Positions 11,823 to 17,640 of a stretch of 17,640 nt of DNA are shown here, one piece after another. This DNA is from a bacterium (GTDB lineage: Bacteria; JAMCPX01). The notes beneath the pieces were generated by a model. It ran no database searches. It saw nothing but the letters and a program-made list of their open reading frames with translations, and was not told where the DNA came from. The position numbers and the translations under genes are program-made. Position 1 is the stretch's first letter, and each line of letters begins with the position of its first letter. The DNA is taken from the NCBI GenBank assembly GCA_021789095.1, contig JAJYJX010000029.1, positions 1 through 17,640 on the forward strand, written 5' to 3'.

Positions 11823-12752
11823 ATGAAAGCAATAGGCATTATCCACAATCCCAGATCAAAAAAGAACATGAAGCATCCATACATACAGGATGCATTAAGG
11901 GATATTGTTGGAGGATACGGGACTATCTTTGCGCCTTCATCTTTTGAAGAACTGATGGAAGTTACACGGGAAATAAAAAAGGACAGGTACGAGATCGTTT
12001 GTGTTAATGGAGGAGACGGCACCAACCACCAGATCATCACCCGCATGATCAGTGTTTACAGGGATGAAAGCATGCCTCTGGTCGCACATCTGAGAGGCGG
12101 AACCATGAACACCATTTCAAAAGCTCTGGACGGTATAGACGGCTCTGTAGCAGGCATAGCAAGAAAGCTTGTCAAACACTACAGGGAAGGCAGGCCGTTC
12201 AGGACGAAAACAATAAGGGTATTAAATGTCAACGGAAAATACGGATTTATATTCGGCACAGGTCTTGTTTCAAACCTCATGGATATGTATTATGAAGGCG
12301 GTAATCCGGGACCTGTAAAGGCATTGCAGATCATATATAAAGCCATTGCGTCGGCCATACTTGGAACAGAATACATTGACCGGCTGTTCAAGCCGATAAA
12401 TGCCGAGGTCATAATTGACGGCGAGAAGCTGGGCCAGCGCGAATGTCTGGTCGTTGTCGGTGCCACGATAAGAAACGTAGGGCTGAATTTCAGGCCCATG
12501 TACAGGGCTGATGAACTCCCTGACAAGGTCCATGTCTATGCAGGGACTGCAACTGCAATGGATGTGATAAAGAAATTGCGCAGGCTCTATGTCGGGCATC
12601 CGCCCGGCATAAAGAGTTTAACCGATACGCTCGCACGTGTCGTGGAGATCCGGTCGGACAGTCCCATTCAATATACAATAGACGGCGACATGTACGAGGA
12701 CACCGGGATCACTTTTTCTCCCGGACCGGTGCTGAGGTATATACAGGGATAA
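11823..12752 (+). CDS. Diacylglycerol-kinase-family lipid kinase (DagK/YegS-like)
   Basis: A 309-residue cytoplasmic protein of the diacylglycerol/sphingosine kinase family, which phosphorylates lipid alcohols with ATP. Seen: the N-terminal HNPRSKKN at 8-15, the nucleotide-binding NGGDGT at 62-67, the second conserved loop RGGTMNTIS at 91-99, a central beta region, and near the C-terminus YTIDGDMYED, whose acidic residues correspond to the conserved IDGE/IDGD of the family. It is the only gene on the plus strand. It diverges from the TVP38-type membrane protein and converges with the globin/GGDEF/EAL gene, ending 47 bp from it; no clear terminator hairpin is seen there. Likely substrate is diacylglycerol or a related lipid, returning it to phospholipid synthesis; the exact substrate is not readable. 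Confidence 0.87.
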   Translation: MKAIGIIHNPRSKKNMKHPYIQDALRDIVGGYGTIFAPSSFEELMEVTREIKKDRYEIVCVNGGDGTNHQIITRMISVYRDESMPLVAHLRGGTMNTISKALDGIDGSVAGIARKLVKHYREGRPFRTKTIRVLNVNGKYGFIFGTGLVSNLMDMYYEGGNPGPVKALQIIYKAIASAILGTEYIDRLFKPINAEVIIDGEKLGQRECLVVVGATIRNVGLNFRPMYRADELPDKVHVYAGTATAMDVIKKLRRLYVGHPPGIKSLTDTLARVVEIRSDSPIQYTIDGDMYEDTGITFSPGPVLRYIQG

Positions 12753-12799
12753 CTCAAAAGCCAAAACGCTAAACTGACAATGTTGTTTAAACCCTGAAC

Positions 12800-15157
12800 T
12801 CACGCCCTGCCCTCACGGGTTCTTGCGAAGTTTACCATGAATTTCTCGATCTCCGGTGCAGGCAGCGGTTTCGTAAAGTAATAGCCCTGGACCTCGTCGC
12901 ATTTAAGCTTCCTTAAAAAGTCAATTTGCGCTTTTGTATCTATCCCCTCCGCTATGGTCTTCAGGTTCATGATCTTGGCAAGCGATATTATTGTTTCTGT
13001 GATCTTCGCATTTTCTGTGTCTTCGGGCAGGCTTTTTATGAATGAAATATCGATCTTCAGAGAGTTAACAGGCAGCCTTTTAAGGTATGCAAGGGATGAG
13101 TAACCTGTACCGAAGTCATCAATAGATATAGATACACCGTAATCCTTGAGCTGCAGCAGCTTATCTATATTCTTTTCAACGTTCTTCATCAGGAAGCTTT
13201 CCGTTATCTCAATTTCCATATTTGCAGGGTTCAGCCCTGTGTCCATTACGGTCATTATGATTGTCCTGGCAAAATCTTCCTGTTCAAGCTGGGATGCCGA
13301 TACATTAACCGCAACCTTCAGATTAAACCCCTTTTCGTTCCACCGCTTCACCTGCCTTGATCCCTCCTCAAATACCCATTTCCCTATTTTTAGTATCATA
13401 CCTGTTTCTTCCAGGATCGGAATGAACTTTGAAGGCTGGATCACGCCCTCTTCCGGGTCTTGCCACCGGAGAAGCGCTTCAACGCCGGAAATCGTATAGG
13501 TCTTTAAGTCTACCTTGGGCTCGTAATAGAGCCGGAACTCATTGTTATCAAGTGCACTCATAAGCTTGTTTCTTATTTTCATCATCTCGGACAGCCTTTT
13601 GTTTATCGCGGGAGAGTATGTCCCAAGGCTTTTTGCTCCTGTCTTTCTTGCCTGTACCAGGGATTCTTCTGCGATCTTTACCAGATCCTCTGCGTTGTTT
13701 CCGTCGTCCGGATATACCGATATACCCATGCTGAAGGTTATGTTTGCATATGCACCGTCCATTTCAACAGGCTTCGAGAACAGCGTGTTTACACTCTCTA
13801 TTACCTTATAAATGTCTTCCTCGCTTATTATGTCCGGGCCTATTATGGCAAACTCGTCGGCACCGATCCTGCCGAGCAGGTTGTTGCCCTTTACTCCGGC
13901 CGCAAGCATTTTTACTATCTTCTTTAACAGTACATCTCCCTTTGCATAACCCATGGTCTGGTTTATCACCTTGAAACGGTCGATATCCATTACAATGAAT
14001 GTTATCCGGTTGCCCGATGAACCGGAACTATCTATCAGCCTTTGCAGTTCCTGAAGCATATGGTTCCTGTTCGGCAGATCGGTCAGGGAATCGAACAGGG
14101 CAATGTGCTTTGTTTTCTGAAGCTTCCCTATGTTTTCTATTGCAAAGGAGATATCACCCGAAATTTCCTCCAGCAGGCGCATCTCATCCCTGCCGAATAT
14201 AAAGGGCGAATCCGAGTACAGGGTAAGAGCACCGATTACCTCGTCTCCCATTTTCACGGGTATTGCAGCGTATGCCTTGAAACCGAAGCTTAGAGCACCC
14301 CTCTGCCACGGAAGCATCGCACCTTCCCGATCTATGTCGTCACCGGCTACAATCCTGGACTCAATGATTGCTCTCTCTGTAGGGCCTGCGCTATCAATAA
14401 GATCCGTACGCACAGAAAACTTCCTGCTCCTTACGTATGCCTCCCCCTCGCCCCATAGCGTGACAGGTCTTACATCGCCCGTTTCCCTGTCCACAAAGCC
14501 TATCCATGCAAACTTGAATCCACCGTCGTCCACAAGGATCGGGCATACACCCTCAAGCAGCTCGTTTATATCGCTCACCCTTATCATAAATTCGTTTATC
14601 TTGCTGAGAACAGTATAAAGCCTGTTCAGACGACTTATGTTCATCTGCTTTTCATAGAAATATGCTTCCATGGTGTTTATTATGTCAAAAAGGATTATCT
14701 TGAATAATGCTGAAACTGTTTTTGAGAATGTTTCGATGTTATTGTCCGAAAGGTCCTTTATGAAAGGTATGACCGCATTTATGGACTCACTGTACGCACC
14801 TATATAGTGCTTTGATTCAACACCCGCTGCGTTATGCGTGTACCCGATCTGAAGCCTGTTCAGGAGGTAATCCAGATCGTACCTGCCCTCAAAAAGGCGC
14901 GCAAAGTAGGCTGCAACCTTCTTTTTTATTTCATCCTGATTGTATTGCTTTATGAGTGCCTTCGTTTCTTTAAATGAGAAGAGGTGCTCCATGAACACAT
15001 CAGCAATCCTGTCAAAGATCCACGGTGATTTCTTGTAAATCGTCCTGAGCAGGCCTATTTCCTCTTCGGAGATCGTAAGGAATTTCTTACGCCTCTCCAG
15101 CTCTGCCCCGTCGATATTTAAATCGCTTGCTTTCAGGTCCGAGAAATTTTTAGTCAT
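12800..15157 (-). CDS. Globin-coupled sensor with GAF, degenerate GGDEF and EAL domains
   Basis: A 785-residue cytoplasmic signalling protein. Residues about 15-170 form a sensor globin: the F-helix pattern IGYTHNAAGVESKHYIGAY puts proximal haem ligand His108 in the H-x3-G-x5-Y-x-GAY context of globin-coupled sensors, and Tyr41 is a possible distal residue. A GAF domain covers about 185-345. The GGDEF domain (about 350-515) starts with DSLTDLPNR and has GADEF at 432-436 instead of GGDEF. The EAL domain (about 530-780) keeps EALLRW (560-565), NVSA, EITES, DDFGTGYSS (680-688), LKID, AEG and the final Gln757. By family knowledge the EAL site is c-di-GMP phosphodiesterase-competent, while the altered GGDEF may be inactive or only bind GTP. 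It would link oxygen or another haem ligand to c-di-GMP level. No partner gene adjoins it. The start lacks a strong Shine-Dalgarno. Confidence 0.92.
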   Translation of the reverse strand: MTKNFSDLKASDLNIDGAELERRKKFLTISEEEIGLLRTIYKKSPWIFDRIADVFMEHLFSFKETKALIKQYNQDEIKKKVAAYFARLFEGRYDLDYLLNRLQIGYTHNAAGVESKHYIGAYSESINAVIPFIKDLSDNNIETFSKTVSALFKIILFDIINTMEAYFYEKQMNISRLNRLYTVLSKINEFMIRVSDINELLEGVCPILVDDGGFKFAWIGFVDRETGDVRPVTLWGEGEAYVRSRKFSVRTDLIDSAGPTERAIIESRIVAGDDIDREGAMLPWQRGALSFGFKAYAAIPVKMGDEVIGALTLYSDSPFIFGRDEMRLLEEISGDISFAIENIGKLQKTKHIALFDSLTDLPNRNHMLQELQRLIDSSGSSGNRITFIVMDIDRFKVINQTMGYAKGDVLLKKIVKMLAAGVKGNNLLGRIGADEFAIIGPDIISEEDIYKVIESVNTLFSKPVEMDGAYANITFSMGISVYPDDGNNAEDLVKIAEESLVQARKTGAKSLGTYSPAINKRLSEMMKIRNKLMSALDNNEFRLYYEPKVDLKTYTISGVEALLRWQDPEEGVIQPSKFIPILEETGMILKIGKWVFEEGSRQVKRWNEKGFNLKVAVNVSASQLEQEDFARTIIMTVMDTGLNPANMEIEITESFLMKNVEKNIDKLLQLKDYGVSISIDDFGTGYSSLAYLKRLPVNSLKIDISFIKSLPEDTENAKITETIISLAKIMNLKTIAEGIDTKAQIDFLRKLKCDEVQGYYFTKPLPAPEIEKFMVNFARTREGRA

Positions 15158-15316
15158 ATCAATCTGCCCTTTTTCAGGGTTTTACACAGAATACTTAATG
15201 CAAAACAGCGGAACGGATGAACTGATGTAGACTGTGTATTGTACCTTTACCAGAAAAAAACAGAAAGATCACCAAAAAAAATTGCAGCGTTCTCAGACAA
15301 GGACTGATAACAATAC

Positions 15317-16402
15317 CTACCATCTCGTAAATCCATTTATAACAAGGGCCACCATGAATGTAGCGATGTTGGGCAGCCAGGCCGCAGTTACAGCACTTAT
15401 TATTTCCGAGTTCCCCATTGACTGGGATAAAGCCATAATGATCCAGTAACTGAACCCGACAGCGAGTGATACACCGATGGCGAGCATCGTACCGGACGTT
15501 TTCCTTTTCTTTAACGAAAACGGGGCCACCAGTAATATCACAAACAGGGAGGACAGCGGATAGGAAAGTTTACCGTTCAGGTCAACATCATAGGGTGCAT
15601 ACGTATAGCCCTCCTGTTTGAGTTTGTTTATGTATGATTTTAGTTCTGCATAGCTCATTTCATCGGGCGTTTTACCTGTATGTCTGAAGTCGGAAAGAGT
15701 AAACGGCAGCTTCATAACGGTTGAACCTGAAAATTGATAAGCCGTCTGATGTCCCTGATCGAAACGCCTTATATAGATATTATCCGCAGTCCAGTGGTCC
15801 TTGTCCCATTTGGCAGCATTTATGTCCGCCCTTTCAACAAGCGTGTCATTCTTACCCGAAAATTGATAGATCGTGATATCCTTTATGGTATCAAGCCACG
15901 GTACGAAAAGACCCACCTTGTATATTTCATTGTCCGACCTGAACCATATATTGTTTACCTGGAAGTTATTTGAAAGACTTGACTGCTGGCGGTGGATTTG
16001 CGCATCCACGATCGCATTCTCAATGTTTGCCTGAGGCACAACATACTCTCCCAGCATGAAATGGAAAAGGGACAAAATAAGTATTACAGCAAGCGTGGGC
16101 TTCACTATTGTAAAAGGACTTATACCTGCTGACAGAAGCGAGCCTACCTCGTTGTTCCTTGACATTACTGCATATACTATAACGGCCGTAAGAAGCGCTG
16201 CCATCGGGATGGTTTGATATACAATACCCGGAAGCTGGGTTGCGTAAAATACGATCACCGAATAAGCAGGCGGCTGCATGGAGAGCAGGCCTTTCAGGCT
16301 CTCAAATATGTTCACTATAATGTAAAGCCCGGAAAGAGCACCAAGCGATATAAAATAGATTCTCAGGAATTCATTGACAATGTATCTGCTTATTGTCTTC
16401 AA
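15317..16402 (-). CDS. lptG: LPS export ABC transporter permease LptG
   Basis: One of the two permeases of the LptB2FG complex that pulls lipopolysaccharide out of the inner membrane toward the LptC/LptA bridge. The 361 residues show the YjgP/YjgQ layout. Three membrane helices lie before residue 115, with the family patch MSRNNEVGSLLSAGISPFTIV at the second/third helix. A soluble periplasmic beta-jellyroll spans about 120-270, and three more helices follow from about 275. The start is a TTG overlapping the lptF stop (TTGA). It is supported by a Shine-Dalgarno AAGGA eight bases upstream and by the normal N-terminus that follows; the next methionine is 41 residues in, too late. Assignment as LptG rather than LptF rests on being the second gene and on overall similarity; the two are paralogues. 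Confidence 0.88.
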   Translation of the reverse strand: MKTISRYIVNEFLRIYFISLGALSGLYIIVNIFESLKGLLSMQPPAYSVIVFYATQLPGIVYQTIPMAALLTAVIVYAVMSRNNEVGSLLSAGISPFTIVKPTLAVILILSLFHFMLGEYVVPQANIENAIVDAQIHRQQSSLSNNFQVNNIWFRSDNEIYKVGLFVPWLDTIKDITIYQFSGKNDTLVERADINAAKWDKDHWTADNIYIRRFDQGHQTAYQFSGSTVMKLPFTLSDFRHTGKTPDEMSYAELKSYINKLKQEGYTYAPYDVDLNGKLSYPLSSLFVILLVAPFSLKKRKTSGTMLAIGVSLAVGFSYWIIMALSQSMGNSEIISAVTAAWLPNIATFMVALVINGFTRW

Positions 16403-17553
16403 CGGTATTTCCTTACGTAAGTCATAGGATTGATGAACCTCAGGCTTTTTTCAATGGACACAAGGTAAAACAGCGTAACGGCAATGACCAGAAAAAACAG
16501 ATCTACCATTGCAATGGCAATAACAGGGTTTATTATGTTCAGATTGCCTGCGGTTTCTGCACTGCTCAGCACAATGTAGTAAAACAGCACAACGATTACC
16601 GCAACGGTTATCCCGTAAGCTTTACCCGACCTTGGGGACTTTATACCGAGCGGTATGCCTATTATTGAAAATATTATTGCTGTAAACGGAATGGCAAAAC
16701 GTTCAGCGATATCCGTCAGCAGGGAATTGTAGTGCTCCTTCTCTTTTTTCAGCTTTTTATACTGTCGTATAAGCTCCGGTATGGTCATTTCAAATGTGTT
16801 TTTACTGTACGAGGACATAGACGGGTTTATCTCGTTTTCTGAAAAAGCGAGATCGTAAGCTTTGAAGTTTATAAGTCTTATTGTCTGGGCATCATTTCCG
16901 AGCTGCTGAATAGTACCATCCTGCAAAGCCAGCGTTATGGTCTTGTTGTCCTTATCCACGATAAACCTGCCCTGTCTGGCAATAATGGTATTCGGCATCT
17001 TTGGATTCCTCATATCGTATATCAGTATATTGTTCATGACCTCCCTGTCCTGCGACAGGTTGTCAACATAAAAAGTTATGTCTCTGGTAAATGTATTAAA
17101 TGCCTTGTCATTTACACCTACCGTGGTCTTCCTTATGATTATGTTAAAGAATTCGTTTTTCAGTGCAATGTTGGATTCGGGCAGGAGATAGAAGGATATA
17201 ATACTCGTAAGCGCATAGGCTACAAGTCCAAGACAGACAGGCGCTCTCGACAGTTTGGATAGATCTATACCTATGGCCTTCATCGCAATGATCTCACTGT
17301 CGTTTGACAGCCTGTTGAATGCAAGCACAACAGAGACAAGAACCGATATCGGTATCGCAAGCGCCAGTATGAACGGGGACATATACAGGAACAGCAGGGC
17401 TACCTCCTTTAACGATACGCCCTTTGCGATAATGAGATCAAAGAACCTCACCATTCTGCCGATAAGCATCAACACAGAGGTTGCAAGCAGGCTTACCGTG
17501 AACGGCTCCATGATCTCCCTTGCTACGTATCTGTCCGTGATTGTGATTTTCAT
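16399..17553 (-). CDS. lptF: LPS export ABC transporter permease LptF
   Basis: Partner permease of LptG in the LPS extractor. The 384 residues have the same plan: helices at about 17-38, 52-75 and 101-122, with RLSNDSEIIAMKAIGIDLSKL between the second and third, the cytoplasmic patch that contacts the LptB ATPase. The periplasmic domain is at about 125-285, with conserved IARQGRF, and there are three C-terminal helices beyond about 290, starting in the RFAIPFTAIIFSIIGIPLGI region. It is translationally coupled to lptG through a 4-bp overlap. No clear Shine-Dalgarno lies before the ATG at 17553. No lptA, lptB or lptC is in the window. The presence of this pair is the best evidence that the organism is a diderm with LPS. 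Confidence 0.9.
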   Translation of the reverse strand: MKITITDRYVAREIMEPFTVSLLATSVLMLIGRMVRFFDLIIAKGVSLKEVALLFLYMSPFILALAIPISVLVSVVLAFNRLSNDSEIIAMKAIGIDLSKLSRAPVCLGLVAYALTSIISFYLLPESNIALKNEFFNIIIRKTTVGVNDKAFNTFTRDITFYVDNLSQDREVMNNILIYDMRNPKMPNTIIARQGRFIVDKDNKTITLALQDGTIQQLGNDAQTIRLINFKAYDLAFSENEINPSMSSYSKNTFEMTIPELIRQYKKLKKEKEHYNSLLTDIAERFAIPFTAIIFSIIGIPLGIKSPRSGKAYGITVAVIVVLFYYIVLSSAETAGNLNIINPVIAIAMVDLFFLVIAVTLFYLVSIEKSLRFINPMTYVRKYR

Positions 17554-17640
17554 TTACACTACTTATTATCAGGAAAAACGGAAGCTGTTAATGTTTTTTT
17601 TGCGGAGGAAGTCACGGCGGCTATGCCCGTCAATAGTGCT
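17554..17640 (-). other. Upstream flank of lptF, possible tail of another minus-strand gene
   Basis: Two minus-strand frames enter from the window edge and stop shortly before lptF. One ends TASVFPDNK with a TAG five bases before the lptF ATG; another ends INSFRFS with TGA-TAA-TAA. Either could be the C-terminus of an upstream gene, or neither. Too short to identify. Confidence 0.25.

Noticed and set aside
12753-12799. Possible bidirectional terminator between the convergent lipid-kinase and globin-sensor genes
   Set aside because: No inverted repeat of useful length and no T-run on either strand in this 47-bp gap.
14130-14618. 162-codon plus-strand open frame opposite the globin/GGDEF/EAL gene
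   Set aside because: Serine- and proline-rich antisense translation of conserved domain sequence, no family features.

Overview
The window is a gene-dense stretch (about 46% G+C by eye) from a diderm bacterium; almost everything is on the minus strand. The lptF/lptG pair shows an outer membrane with lipopolysaccharide. Palindromic GTCATT-ended repeats, an IclR/SCP-2/2-oxoacid-dehydrogenase operon and a globin-coupled c-di-GMP protein would fit a Desulfobacterota-like or related lineage, but this placement is inference. I see no tRNA, rRNA, CRISPR array, integrase or transposase.

Layout, left to right. (1) 1-3008, minus: a four-helix membrane protein, a C45-type Ntn-hydrolase with a C-terminal TPR-like region, and the N-terminal 253 codons of seryl-tRNA synthetase, cut by the window edge. 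(2) 3041-3151: two adjacent palindromic repeats; the second supplies the last codons and the stop of lipA. (3) 3091-10838, minus: one tight operon read right to left: IclR regulator, SCP-2 domain protein, E1-alpha, E1-beta, E2, E3 (lpd), lipB, lipA. It encodes a complete lipoate-dependent 2-oxoacid or acetoin-type dehydrogenase complex, the two enzymes that make its lipoyl cofactor, a putative hydrophobic-ligand protein and a local regulator. Two 83-bp copies of one palindromic repeat lie here in opposite orientation, one in the intergenic space before E2 and one in frame inside the E2 gene. (4) 11066-12752: a TVP38/DedA-type membrane protein and a diacylglycerol-kinase-family lipid kinase, divergently transcribed. 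(5) 12800-15157, minus: a globin-GAF-GGDEF-EAL protein, likely a haem-based gas sensor for c-di-GMP turnover, with a degenerate GGDEF motif and an intact EAL site. (6) 15317-17553, minus: lptF and lptG, the permease pair of the LPS export machine.

Most distinctive points: repeat sequence has become protein sequence in two genes of the same operon (E2 linker and LipA tail); E2 carries two peripheral-subunit-binding domains; and an SCP-2 protein sits inside a dehydrogenase operon that also carries its own lipoylation genes. The real substrate of the complex cannot be read from the sequence.
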